Positions 54,427 to 62,752 of a stretch of DNA of 64,000 nt are shown in pieces. The stretch is taken from positions 1 through 64,000 of the forward strand of contig NZ_JAFCMB010000016.1 of NCBI RefSeq assembly GCF_018130145.1, given 5' to 3'. Position 1 is the stretch's first letter, and every line of letters begins with the position of its first letter. Made by a program: the position numbers and the translations under genes. Below the pieces are notes generated by a model. It did no database searches, had not been told where the DNA came from, and saw nothing but the letters and a program-made list of their open reading frames with translations. Source of the stretch: Bradyrhizobium sp. AUGA SZCCT0176. Its GTDB lineage: Bacteria; Pseudomonadota; Alphaproteobacteria; Rhizobiales; Xanthobacteraceae.

Positions 54427-55339
54427 TCCCAAAAAGCGCGACGTCGCCCTCGTCGTCGACGATTCCCCGGAGACGCTGCGTCTGCTCACCGACGCGCTCG
54501 ATGGTGCCGGCATGACCGTCATGGTCGCACTCGACGGCGCCTCGGCGATGCGGATCGTCGACCAGATCACGCCGGATATCGTACTGCTCGATGCCGTGAT
54601 GCCCGGGATGGACGGCTTTGAAACCTGCAGACGGCTCAAGCGCGATGCGGGCCTCGTCAACGTTCCCATCATCTTCATGACGGGCCTCGCGGAAACCGAA
54701 CACATCGTTCGCGGGCTCGAGGCCGGCGGCGTCGACTATGTGACAAAACCGATTGCGATCGAGGAGATGCTGGCGCGGATTCGGGTGCACCTGGCCAACG
54801 CCCGGCTGACGCAGAGCGCCCGCACCGCGCTCGACGTTTCCGGCCGCTATCTGCTGGCGGTCAGCGGGCAAGGCAAGATCCTGTGGGCGACGCCGCAGGC
54901 ACAGAAGCTGTTGTCGGCAACGCTCACCGCCAATGCCGACGACGAACTCGTGCTGCCGGAGCCGGTGCCGCGATGGCTCGAGCAGGCGCAGGAAGGCAAG
55001 GCCGCCTCGAAGGCCGCAACGGCGTCGTTTCCCGGCAACGAGCAGCTCCGGCTGCACTATATGGGCAAGACCGGTCCCAGCGAATTCCTGCTGCGGCTCG
55101 CCAAGGACGCCAGCGCCGGTACGGCCGCCGAATTCTCCAGCGAGCTTGGGCTGACCACGCGCGAGGGCGAAGTGCTGTCCTGGCTCTCCAAGGGCAAGAC
55201 CAACCGCGACATCGCACAGATCCTGGGCCTTTCGCCCCGCACGGTGGATAAGCACCTCGAGCAGATCTATTCGAAGCTTGGGGTGGAAAACCGCACCGCG
55301 GCGGCGGCGATCGCAGTCAAGGCGAGGGACCTGAAGTAG
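54416..55339 (+). CDS. Response regulator with LuxR-type HTH
   Basis: 307 aa. Receiver (about 8-125: LVVDDSPETLRLLTDALDGA; IVLLDAVMPGMDG; VTKPIAIEEML), a middle region (about 135-235) resembling a degenerate PAS fold, and a C-terminal LuxR/FixJ HTH (about 240-300: LTTREGEVLSWLSKGKTNRD; LSPRTVDKHLEQIYSKLGVE). The start overlaps the kinase gene by 11 nt, so the two are coupled. It is the probable output of the permease-kinase and may regulate the divergent urt-fmd-ami operon. Confidence 0.93.
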   Translation: MIIDPKKRDVALVVDDSPETLRLLTDALDGAGMTVMVALDGASAMRIVDQITPDIVLLDAVMPGMDGFETCRRLKRDAGLVNVPIIFMTGLAETEHIVRGLEAGGVDYVTKPIAIEEMLARIRVHLANARLTQSARTALDVSGRYLLAVSGQGKILWATPQAQKLLSATLTANADDELVLPEPVPRWLEQAQEGKAASKAATASFPGNEQLRLHYMGKTGPSEFLLRLAKDASAGTAAEFSSELGLTTREGEVLSWLSKGKTNRDIAQILGLSPRTVDKHLEQIYSKLGVENRTAAAAIAVKARDLK

Positions 55340-55629
55340 CGAATTGGAGTTCCCACGGGCTTACCCGTTCACGAGCATCCCGTGGTGGGTGTTCAACAGC
55401 GACCTGCCGTTCAGCAACGCGATTGAAGTGCAATCGTCTTTTCGTTGACGATCGATGGCCAGCGTTCGCCCGCTCGAAGTTGGTACTTGGTCCGTGTTTG
55501 CACAAGCTAAAACCTGGTCCGAAGAGATAAGGCAGGCCATCTGCTGCTCGCGACCGCTGCTTGCCTTGCCAAAGCGCGGGAAAAACGCACAATTCGCGCG
55601 GTTCGGAGTTCATTCGGAGAATAATTGCG
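55340..55629. other. Gap of 290 nt before the AT-rich gene
   Basis: No gene or repeat is recognised. Base composition becomes visibly AT-richer toward 55629. The ribosome site CGGAG of the next gene is at about 55615-55619. Confidence 0.5.
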
Positions 55630-56424
55630 ATGTCTATTTTTTCTATCAGGACTGCTCTCCTTGCCATCGCAGTGTCTGCTTCGTCTCCTTCCAGTGCAGC
55701 TACTTTGTCCGCGCAGTCAGAATTGTTGTGTAGCCCGGAAGGCTTAATGCGTTTAATCCCTCAGTTTAATGCAAATGGGAAATTCACAATTCCTGATCCC
55801 AATACCGACTTGCAGACATTCCTTTCAGCGCAACAAGGTCTTTCAAATGCGATTGACATGATCCTGGCTCAACAAAACATAAGCCAAGATCCGTCTGACG
55901 TCGGAAGCCTTCCATCCCGGCCGCTAGTATTCGCAAGCAACTGGCTAGCTAGTGAAGTAGGAATACAGACAGATGGAACAAATTTGAATTCTCCTGAGAA
56001 AGGAGGAAAATTTGGTGGTAATCGCGTTCAGTCGTTTTTGACCGGACTTACTCCTGTGCCTTTGTCGCAAGGAAGTATGTATGTCATCAAGCAATCAAAG
56101 CCGACCTATCCGGCACTTGTTTACCCGATGCCGACGAGCCACCCTTGCGTGAACAGGCTTGTTTTAGGCGCTTACAATACTGCCGGCTCCTGGCCGACCC
56201 CGACATATGCTCTTGGCAAGTATCAGCTGGATAACAATGGTCTCCCAATGCGCGACAAACCATTGGTTACCTACTTGATCGTCAATATTTGTCTCGATCT
56301 TGGCAAGTCAGCGTTCATCAAAAAACAATCAGTGTTACGCCCAAATGCAATGATCATTCTGGCGCTTCATTGGCCATGCGAGGGCTCAGAATGCGCTAAT
56401 AATGGAATTGGCCATCAACATTGA
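55630..56424 (+). CDS. AT-rich secreted orphan protein
   Basis: 264 aa from the ATG at 55630 (CGGAG upstream). The signal peptide MSIFSIRTALLAIAVSASSP...SSAA is clear. The mature part is Asn/Pro/Ser-rich with four or more Cys (LLCSPEGLMRLIPQF; HPCVNRLVLGAYNTAG; IVNICLDLGK; WPCEGSECANNG), so periplasmic disulfides are plausible. I recognise no domain. The DNA is much less GC-rich than its surroundings (24 of 60 bases G/C in 55741-55800), with AAT, ATT and TTT codons that neighbours avoid: a strong sign of recent acquisition. No mobility gene is adjacent. Confidence 0.75.
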   Translation: MSIFSIRTALLAIAVSASSPSSAATLSAQSELLCSPEGLMRLIPQFNANGKFTIPDPNTDLQTFLSAQQGLSNAIDMILAQQNISQDPSDVGSLPSRPLVFASNWLASEVGIQTDGTNLNSPEKGGKFGGNRVQSFLTGLTPVPLSQGSMYVIKQSKPTYPALVYPMPTSHPCVNRLVLGAYNTAGSWPTPTYALGKYQLDNNGLPMRDKPLVTYLIVNICLDLGKSAFIKKQSVLRPNAMIILALHWPCEGSECANNGIGHQH

Positions 56425-56609
56425 CTGCTGAATGTCCGCTGTAGGTCATCCGCGGAAGTCAAAGCACGCATCGGCGAGGTCCGCTCTCCCCGCGTCATCG
56501 CCAGCCCGGCTGTTCAAGTCCGAAAATGCCAAATCCGGAAGTAATCACCTCGCTCGCAGTTCCGCCTCAGACCGCTTCCGTCCATCGTCGGCAACGTCAC
56601 CTTGTGGCC

Positions 56610-57722
56610 TCAAGCCACAGCGCCCTCGATCGGTGAGAATGGCATGCCGAGGCTTCTGGCCACCGGCTCGCAGGTCAGCCGCCCCCGGTAGACGTTCAGA
56701 CCAGCGCGCAAATGCGGATTCTCAAGCACGGCCGCAAATCCCTTGTTGGCGAGCGCCAGGCCAAAAGGCAGCGTCGCGTTGTTCAGCGCCTGGCTGGAGG
56801 TCAGCGGAACAGCGCCTGGCATGTTGGCGACGCAGTAGTGGATGACGCCCTCCACCTCGAAGGTTGGATCAGCGTGGGTGGTCGGGTGCGATGTCTCAAA
56901 GCAGCCGCCCTGGTCGATCGCGACATCCACGATCACAGCCCCCTTGCGCATCGAACCCAACATATCCCGCGTCACCAGTTTGGGCGCGCTCGCGCCCGGG
57001 ACGAGCACCGCACCGATCACGACGTCGGCGGCGAACACCTCTTCCTCAATGCTGTCGATGGTCGAGAATTTTGTCCGAACACGCCCCTCGAACAGTTCGT
57101 CCAGCTCGCGGAGCCGGCCTATCGAACGGTCGAGAATGGTGACCTCGGCGCCGAGGCCGACCGCCATGCGTGCCGCGTGCGTCCCGACGACTCCGCCTCC
57201 GATCACCACGATACGGGCCGGCTGGACGCCCGGCACGCCCCCGATCAGCAGGCCCCGGCCTCCCGCATGCCGCCGCAAGGCCGCGCCGGCCGCTTCGATC
57301 GCAAGCCTGCCCGCCACTTCGCTCATCGGCGCCAGCAGCGGCAGGCCGCCATGGGCATCCGTCACGGTCTCATAGGCGATCGCGGTGCATCCGGACTCGA
57401 TGAGGCCCTTGGCCTGGTCCGGATCGGGCGCCAGGTGCAGGTATGTGAAGAGAATCTGGTCTTGCCGCAATTGCGACCATTCCGAAGCTTGAGGCTCCTT
57501 GACCTTGACGATCATCTGGCTGGACGCAAACACCTCGCGGGCGGAGTCCAGCACTGTAGCGCCAGCCTTGCGATAAGCGTCATCCGTCGCGCCGATGCCG
57601 CCGCCGGCATTGGTCTCGACCACGACGCCGTGCCCCGCGGCCACATATTCGCGAACGGCCCCCGGCGTCAGACCGACACGGTATTCGTGCGTCTTGATCT
57701 CCCTGGGCACCCCGACCTTCAT
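56610..57722 (-). CDS. ald: Alanine dehydrogenase
   Basis: 370 aa, start MKVGVPREIKTHEYRVGLTP; the upstream frame extension to 57821 runs through the control region and is excluded. It interconverts L-alanine and pyruvate plus ammonia with NAD. Lys in IVKVKEPQ (about 74) and His in TYLHLAPD (about 95) are the substrate-site residues; the Rossmann motif is VIGGGVVGTHAARMAVGLGA. Divergent from an Lrp-type regulator, the usual pair for inducible alanine catabolism. Confidence 0.95.
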   Translation of the reverse strand: MKVGVPREIKTHEYRVGLTPGAVREYVAAGHGVVVETNAGGGIGATDDAYRKAGATVLDSAREVFASSQMIVKVKEPQASEWSQLRQDQILFTYLHLAPDPDQAKGLIESGCTAIAYETVTDAHGGLPLLAPMSEVAGRLAIEAAGAALRRHAGGRGLLIGGVPGVQPARIVVIGGGVVGTHAARMAVGLGAEVTILDRSIGRLRELDELFEGRVRTKFSTIDSIEEEVFAADVVIGAVLVPGASAPKLVTRDMLGSMRKGAVIVDVAIDQGGCFETSHPTTHADPTFEVEGVIHYCVANMPGAVPLTSSQALNNATLPFGLALANKGFAAVLENPHLRAGLNVYRGRLTCEPVARSLGMPFSPIEGAVA

Positions 57723-57804
57723 GGCAACCTCCGCTGTATGGCACGCCTCTTTTCTAGGAGGGAACCGCGGTTGTTTCTCGGCAAACTTGCGCACATACCG
57801 GAAA

Positions 57805-57837
57805 ATAGTGCAGAAATTCAACGAAATTTGGCACTAT
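57805..57837. promoter_or_regulatory. Palindromic operator between ald and the Lrp-type gene
   Basis: A 33-nt imperfect palindrome: ATAGTGC (57805-57811) and GCACTAT (57831-57837) as outer arms with inner AGAAATT / AAATTTG. It has the length and AT-rich centre expected for an Lrp/AsnC site. It covers the ATG at 57836, which argues that translation of the regulator starts at 57857 and that the site serves both genes. Confidence 0.6.
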
Positions 57838-57856
57838 GGCGCAGGATTTTAAACAT

Positions 57857-58360
57857 ATGGACCACGACAAGATCGACATGACCATTCTCGCCGAACTCAG
57901 CGCCAACGCGCGGGTCAGTCACACCGAGCTGGCCGACCGGGTCGGACTTTCGAGCACCGCGATCGCGCGGCGGCAACGCGCGCTGGAAGACGAAGGATAT
58001 ATCAGAGGCTATCAGGCCATCCTTGATCCGGGCCGGTTTGGCCTCAACACGACCGTGCTGGTCAGAATCGCGCTCAACAGCCAAAGCGACGAGGCGCTGA
58101 AATCGTTCGAAGCCGCCGTCGTCAACTGTCCGTCAGTGATCCGCACTTTTCTGATGTCGGGAAACGACGACTATCTCCTGATCGTGCTGGCGCGCGATAT
58201 CGAAGACTTCGAGAGAATTCACCGGACCGAACTGTCGCGCCTGCCGCTTGTCTCACGCATCCAGTCGAATTTCGCCCTTCGCGAGATCATCGATCGCGCG
58301 GTCCCCCCGGCGATCTTCGGAAAACCGGGGCGTCCAGCACGGAAGCAAACCAGAAAATAG
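57857..58360 (+). CDS. Lrp/AsnC-family regulator of ald
   Basis: About 167 aa from MDHDKIDMTILAELSANARV; an ATG 21 nt upstream lies inside the operator palindrome. HTH about 15-60 (TELADRVGLSSTAIARRQRA), RAM ligand-binding domain about 70-150 (VLVRIALNSQSDEALKSFEA; FLMSGNDDYLLIVLARDIED). In related species the orthologous gene (aldR) activates ald in response to alanine; the divergent arrangement here supports that role. The C-terminal tail is basic (GKPGRPARKQTRK). Confidence 0.9.
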   Translation: MDHDKIDMTILAELSANARVSHTELADRVGLSSTAIARRQRALEDEGYIRGYQAILDPGRFGLNTTVLVRIALNSQSDEALKSFEAAVVNCPSVIRTFLMSGNDDYLLIVLARDIEDFERIHRTELSRLPLVSRIQSNFALREIIDRAVPPAIFGKPGRPARKQTRK

Positions 58361-58445
58361 GCCGGCGATTGACGAGCGGAAAGGAAAATTGAGGCCGCCC
58401 CTGCCGGCAAAGATCGCCCGCAAATCTCATGGACGGCCTTCGGAT

Positions 58446-58493
58446 CAATCAGCCTTCAATCAGCCTTTTCAATCAGCCTTTTCAATCAGCCTT
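58446..58493. repeat. Short tandem repeat over a stop codon
   Basis: Four copies of CAATCAGCCTT at 58446, 58457, 58470 and 58483 (periods 11, 13 and 13). The last copy contains the stop codon and final codons of the binding-protein gene. Too short and gene-embedded to be CRISPR; probably slippage. Confidence 0.75.
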
Positions 58494-59636
58494 GGAGGGA
58501 TTGAGCTTCGGCAGCGTTTCCACGATCTTCTGCTTGCCATCGATAATTTCGGTCAGGAAGCTTGCGCGGTCGATGTCGCCTTTCTGGTCCCAGCTCGCCT
58601 CCATCAGCATCCCCGGCGCATTCGCGGGCGTCAGCGACAGCCCCTTCATGGCGGCGCCAAATGCCTTGCGATCGAACTTGCCGATCTTTTCGGTGACGTA
58701 TTTCACCAGATAGACGGCGGTATAGCCCTTGATGCCGTTGTGATCGGGCCGGTAGTTATAGCGCTGGCTGAACTTCCTGGTGAATTCCTCGATCGCGGGG
58801 ATCGGCGCATCCGCGCTCAGGCCGACATGGCCGCGCGCGCCGTTTGCGGCGGCACCCGCGAGATCAACCACCTTCTGGCTGAGGAGCGTGGTCTCCCCGA
58901 ACAGCGGCGTGGCCAGGCCCTGCCGCTTCGCCTCGATCAGGAAACGGGCGCTTTCCTCCTCGTTGCAATAGACGAAAATGGCGTCCGCCTTTGCGCCCTT
59001 CAGCTTGATGACATCGGAGCCGAAATCGACCTGGCCCTGCTCGGTGGAAAGGTCCACCACCACCTCGATGCCGCGCGCCTTCATCTCCTTGGCGAAACTG
59101 TCGCGGCCGCCTTTCCCGAAATCATTGTTGACCCAGACCAGCGCCACCGACTTCACCTTGAGGCGGTCATGCAGATAGTTGGCGATTTTCGGCATGCTGA
59201 TCTGCTGGCCGAAGGCGGTACGGAACACCCAGGGGTTGCCTTGCAGGGTGATATCGGCGGCTTCGGCGCCCACGATCTGCGGGACTTCGGCCTGCTGCGT
59301 CAGCGCCATGTTGACCTTGACCGAACCGGAGTAGATCGGCCCCAGGACGACATAGGGATCGCGGTCGAGAACCTTCTGGACCTGCGCGCGCGAGACGCCC
59401 GGATTGCTCTGGGTGTCGAGATGCTCGGTCTCGATCTTGCGGCCCAATATGCCGCCGGCCTTGTTGATCTCGTCGATCGCCAGCACGACACCGTCACGCC
59501 AGTTCGTTCCCGACACCGCGCCCGCTCCGGACAATTCGATGACGTTGGGAAGATAGACCGTCGACTGCGCGTGGACGTGTGAGGTCCACAATGACGCAAC
59601 GATGGCAGCGCAGCTCAGGTACCGGAAATGACGCAT
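58482..59636 (-). CDS. Liv-type ABC solute-binding protein
   Basis: 384 aa, start MRHFRYLSCAAIVASLWTSH; signal peptide ending at about HVHA|QST. Type I binding protein fold: VYLPNVIELSGAGAVSGTNW, EINKAGGILGRKIETEHLDT, VVLGPIYSGSVKVNMALTQQ. Third gene of an operon with aroE and an amidohydrolase (22-nt gap to the latter), without its permease. Ligand probably an aromatic or alicyclic acid, by context. Confidence 0.88.
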   Translation of the reverse strand: MRHFRYLSCAAIVASLWTSHVHAQSTVYLPNVIELSGAGAVSGTNWRDGVVLAIDEINKAGGILGRKIETEHLDTQSNPGVSRAQVQKVLDRDPYVVLGPIYSGSVKVNMALTQQAEVPQIVGAEAADITLQGNPWVFRTAFGQQISMPKIANYLHDRLKVKSVALVWVNNDFGKGGRDSFAKEMKARGIEVVVDLSTEQGQVDFGSDVIKLKGAKADAIFVYCNEEESARFLIEAKRQGLATPLFGETTLLSQKVVDLAGAAANGARGHVGLSADAPIPAIEEFTRKFSQRYNYRPDHNGIKGYTAVYLVKYVTEKIGKFDRKAFGAAMKGLSLTPANAPGMLMEASWDQKGDIDRASFLTEIIDGKQKIVETLPKLNPSKAD

Positions 59637-59658
59637 GACGTTCTCCCTCTCATTTGCT

Positions 59659-60510
59659 TTATCTTGATTGATCTGTCCCGCCGCCCGCGAAGCCAAGCAG
59701 CCGCGCAGGCGTCCGCCACAACAGTCGTTGCTGATCGTCCCGGTCCGGAAACAGCCGGCTCAGCACCGCGAGCAGCGGCCCATAATCCAGCCGTTCGAGC
59801 GCCCGCAGGAACGGCCAATCCGATCCCCAGACACAACGATCGAGCGTGAATGCCTCGACCAGCGCAGCAATGAACGGCCACGCATCCTCGTAAGGATGTG
59901 GCTGCCGCGAGAACTTGTAGTAGCCCGACAGTTTCACATAAGCGTCGCGCTCCCGCCCGATCGCCAGCAGCGCCTGGAAAGCCGGCTGCATTAACCCATG
60001 CTCGACTGCAGGCCGTCCGCAATGATCGATCACCAGGCGAACCGTCGACTTTTCGATCAGCGGCAGCAGCGCGAGCAACTGATCCTGCTCGACCTGGATC
60101 TGCAGAAACAGCCCGAGCTCGACCAGCTTTTCCAGCAGCGGCGCCGTGTTGCGATAATAACCAGTGCCGTGAAACGGGACATTGAAGGCGACCCCGACGA
60201 TTCCGGCCGCCTTCAGCCGTTCCAGCTCCTGGATGCCGACATCATTCTCGACGACCGCAACACCCTTGAACCGGCCATCACCCAGCTTGATCGCATCGAG
60301 CAGAATGCGGCTGTCGGTCCCGTAGCCGGAATTCGTTCCGACGATCAGTGCGTACCTGACATCGAAGGCGTCAAGCACGCGAACGAGGTGCGCCGCAGGG
60401 GCGATCTCCTGCCCGCTCGGACGATAGGACGTATCCGCCGCATAGGGAAAGCGAACCGGATCGATGGCGTGAATGTGGCAGTCGATCTTGTTGCCCGTCG
60501 GTATCGTCAT
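59659..60510 (-). CDS. Amidohydrolase, 2-pyrone-4,6-dicarboxylate lactonase-like family
   Basis: 283 aa, start MTIPTGNKIDCHIHAIDPVR with GGAGGAG 10 nt upstream. Metal-dependent TIM-barrel hydrolase (COG3618 type): HxH in DCHIHAIDP, a His in LVIDHCGRP and the terminal Asp in VWGSDWPFLRALE. Homologs open lactone rings, e.g. in the PDC/protocatechuate 4,5-pathway. In an operon with shikimate dehydrogenase, a quinate/shikimate- or lignin-derived substrate is plausible, not proven. Confidence 0.85.
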   Translation of the reverse strand: MTIPTGNKIDCHIHAIDPVRFPYAADTSYRPSGQEIAPAAHLVRVLDAFDVRYALIVGTNSGYGTDSRILLDAIKLGDGRFKGVAVVENDVGIQELERLKAAGIVGVAFNVPFHGTGYYRNTAPLLEKLVELGLFLQIQVEQDQLLALLPLIEKSTVRLVIDHCGRPAVEHGLMQPAFQALLAIGRERDAYVKLSGYYKFSRQPHPYEDAWPFIAALVEAFTLDRCVWGSDWPFLRALERLDYGPLLAVLSRLFPDRDDQQRLLWRTPARLLGFAGGGTDQSR

Positions 60511-60536
60511 CGCCGAAAAACTCCTCCGACGGCGCC

Positions 60537-61379
60537 TCAGAAGGTGGCGTGAACGGCCTTCACAAGCGCCGGCGTGACGTCTGGGAGAACGCCGAACCAG
60601 GCCTTGAATGCCAGCCTCGCCTGATTGAGCAGCAGGCCGAGCCCGTTCACCGTCACGCAGCCGCGCTGCCGCGCCTCGGCCAGAAACGGGGTTTCGAGCG
60701 GCGTATAGATCAGGTCGGCGACCATGGCGGCGGGCGCCAGTCGCGCCAGGTCGACATCGAGTGCCGGCTTGCCGATCATGCCCTGGTCCGTGCAATTGAT
60801 GAGCAAGGCAGGCTCGGCCATGGCGGCATTGCGGTCCGCCCAGGCGATGGCGGTGACAGCGCCGCCGAACTCGCTCGCTATCGCCTGCGCTTTCTCTGCA
60901 GTGCGGTTGGCGATCTTGATCTGCCGCGCACCGTTCTCCAGCAGCGCCACGACCACGGCCCTTGCCGAACCGCCGGCGCCGAGCAGAAGGATCGGCCCCG
61001 CGTCCGCCTGCCAGTCCGGCCTGGCGTCGCGCAGGCTCTGCACGAATCCGTTGCCGTCATTGTTGAAGCCGCTCAGCGTGCCGTCTGCTTCGACGACGAT
61101 GGTATTGACGGCGCCGATACGCCGCGCGGTTTCGTTGACCCGGTGCAGCAGCGCCATCGCCGTCTGCTTGTGCGGCATGGTCACGTTGCAGCCGCGAAAG
61201 CCGAGGGCAACCAGCCCCGGCAACGCCTCCTTCAACCGCTCGGGCTCGACCGCGAGCGGCACATAGGCGCCACGGATGCCGTGAGCATTCAACCAGAAAT
61301 TATGAATCGTCGGCGATCGCGAATGGGCGACAGGCATGCCGATGATGCCAGCCAGTCCGAAGCCGTTTGGGGTCGACAT
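60537..61379 (-). CDS. aroE: Shikimate dehydrogenase family (AroE-like)
   Basis: 280 aa. Substrate site VAHSRSPTIHN, catalytic Lys in NVTMPHKQTAM, the N/D pair in NNDGNGF and LLGAGGSARAVVVALLENGA for NADP(H). First gene of an operon with the amidohydrolase (26-nt gap) and a binding protein. The biosynthetic aroE in this group normally sits beside coaE/dnaQ, so this is probably a second, catabolic copy (quinate/shikimate dehydrogenase) working toward protocatechuate. Confidence 0.9.
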   Translation of the reverse strand: MSTPNGFGLAGIIGMPVAHSRSPTIHNFWLNAHGIRGAYVPLAVEPERLKEALPGLVALGFRGCNVTMPHKQTAMALLHRVNETARRIGAVNTIVVEADGTLSGFNNDGNGFVQSLRDARPDWQADAGPILLLGAGGSARAVVVALLENGARQIKIANRTAEKAQAIASEFGGAVTAIAWADRNAAMAEPALLINCTDQGMIGKPALDVDLARLAPAAMVADLIYTPLETPFLAEARQRGCVTVNGLGLLLNQARLAFKAWFGVLPDVTPALVKAVHATF

Positions 61380-61681
61380 GCTGCGATGTTGTCCTTCAGT
61401 TGGTTATGTCGCAGGAACCCGCACACGCGTCGGATGAACCCGAGGCGATCGCGTCGCTGATTGGGCGTCATCGGGTGGTGGCTACCGCCTTTTGGAACGC
61501 CCCAGCTGTCCGACTAGTAAGCGGAATGGCTACCGCGCGCAACTCAAATCCCACTATGGCAAAACCAAATTCGCATTATGAAATAATCCGGCGGGCTGCG
61601 CGGGTGGGTACGAAGGGTAGCTGACCGCTGGCGGCGGGGACGACGGCACATACGGCCTCTAGTACGGCGCAGGTAAACGCT
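61380..61681. other. Gap of 302 nt, no gene seen
   Basis: It lies upstream of aroE and downstream of the chimeric gene. Some frames are open but give no protein-like pattern. No repeat, RNA or terminator was recognised; the aroE promoter should be here. Confidence 0.5.
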
Positions 61682-62752
61682 TCAACGCAGGTAGACCCAT
61701 GCGCGGCGGCTGGCCACCGGCAATGGCCCGCCGCCGTTGCGTAAAACCCCTCGCGCGAGGATTGCCGTCTCGTCAGGCCCGGCGCCGTCGAGAAAGACTT
61801 TCACCGCGGTGCGGGCGCGCAAATCGATCTCGGAAAGCGTTGGTATCGCGCCGAGCTGAAGCACCGCTTCCAGGTGAATGTTGCCATAGAGCATGCCGAG
61901 AAACTGGCGGGCGCCGGCTTCGCAATCCGCTAGATCGATCTCGCCGGCCTGCTTCGCTCTTGCGAGAATTTTTGTCAGGACGGCAATGGCCCGCTTTGGG
62001 CCATGCTGCGCGTAGACCCGTGTCGCATTCGGGTAGCGGTCCGCTTCGAGGATGGCGGTGTAACAAACCTCCAGCAAGGCCGGCGTCATCATCGTCTCGA
62101 GAAGATTGCGTCCAATGATGATGAGCAATTCCCTGAGCGGCAGGGAAAGCTGGTCGGCGCTGACGCTCAGGGCATTGGACGAGTATTGGCTGACGACCTT
62201 GGCGAACTGCTCGACCAGGAGCTGTTCCACGTTCTCGCGCCGCGTTGTCTTCTCGCGGAGCAGTTCCTTGTAGAGACCGTGCGGCGTCCATGTCCAGCTC
62301 GGCCGCCCAAGCACGAACGCCGTGATGACAGCGCAATTCGACCAGCCGCGCATCTGGCTTGCTTTACCCGGGACCTGCTCGCGGACGCGAAGGATATCGC
62401 CCGTCCCACCCCACCGCAGAAATTTGACGGCATCGGCCGGCGGCAGGATCGTCACCATCATGCGGGTCCACCACGGCTCCACGAGCAGCCAGCTCCCGGT
62501 GTTCGTCGGCCGCATGGCAAAGACGTGCTTATGCTTGTGATGGACGAACCGATGCCACCATTGCCGTTTCAGGCCGGGGACGAAGCAAACGATCCAGTCG
62601 ACGGGCTCGACCGTCACCAGCGATCCATGCTCGTCGGCGCAGTTGGCCAAATCCGACGGGACATCGTCGACGACCTTCAGGCTTGATGGGCTGTCGCTGC
62701 TCCGCGCCAGCCAGGACTGGCTCGCACGGGCAGTATCATATGGTGCGTTCAT
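61682..62752 (-). CDS. Chimera: WWHRF-type domain plus TetR ligand-binding domain
   Basis: 356 aa from MNAPYDTARASQSW (GAGGAG 9 nt upstream; an upstream ATG at 62797 lacks such a site). Residues about 45-160 (VDWIVCFVPGLKRQWWHRFV; SWLLVEPWWTRMMVT; SWTWTPHGLYKELLRE) resemble a small domain I associate with prophage unknowns in Rhizobiales. Residues about 165-345 (NVEQLLVEQFAKVVSQ; LRELLIIIGRNLLETMMTPA; GARQFLGMLYGNIHLEAVLQ) look like the C-terminal domain of an AcrR/TetR repressor, but the HTH is absent. It may be a gene fusion that lost DNA binding. It overlaps the preceding tetR by 17 nt. Confidence 0.65.
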   Translation of the reverse strand: MNAPYDTARASQSWLARSSDSPSSLKVVDDVPSDLANCADEHGSLVTVEPVDWIVCFVPGLKRQWWHRFVHHKHKHVFAMRPTNTGSWLLVEPWWTRMMVTILPPADAVKFLRWGGTGDILRVREQVPGKASQMRGWSNCAVITAFVLGRPSWTWTPHGLYKELLREKTTRRENVEQLLVEQFAKVVSQYSSNALSVSADQLSLPLRELLIIIGRNLLETMMTPALLEVCYTAILEADRYPNATRVYAQHGPKRAIAVLTKILARAKQAGEIDLADCEAGARQFLGMLYGNIHLEAVLQLGAIPTLSEIDLRARTAVKVFLDGAGPDETAILARGVLRNGGGPLPVASRRAWVYLR

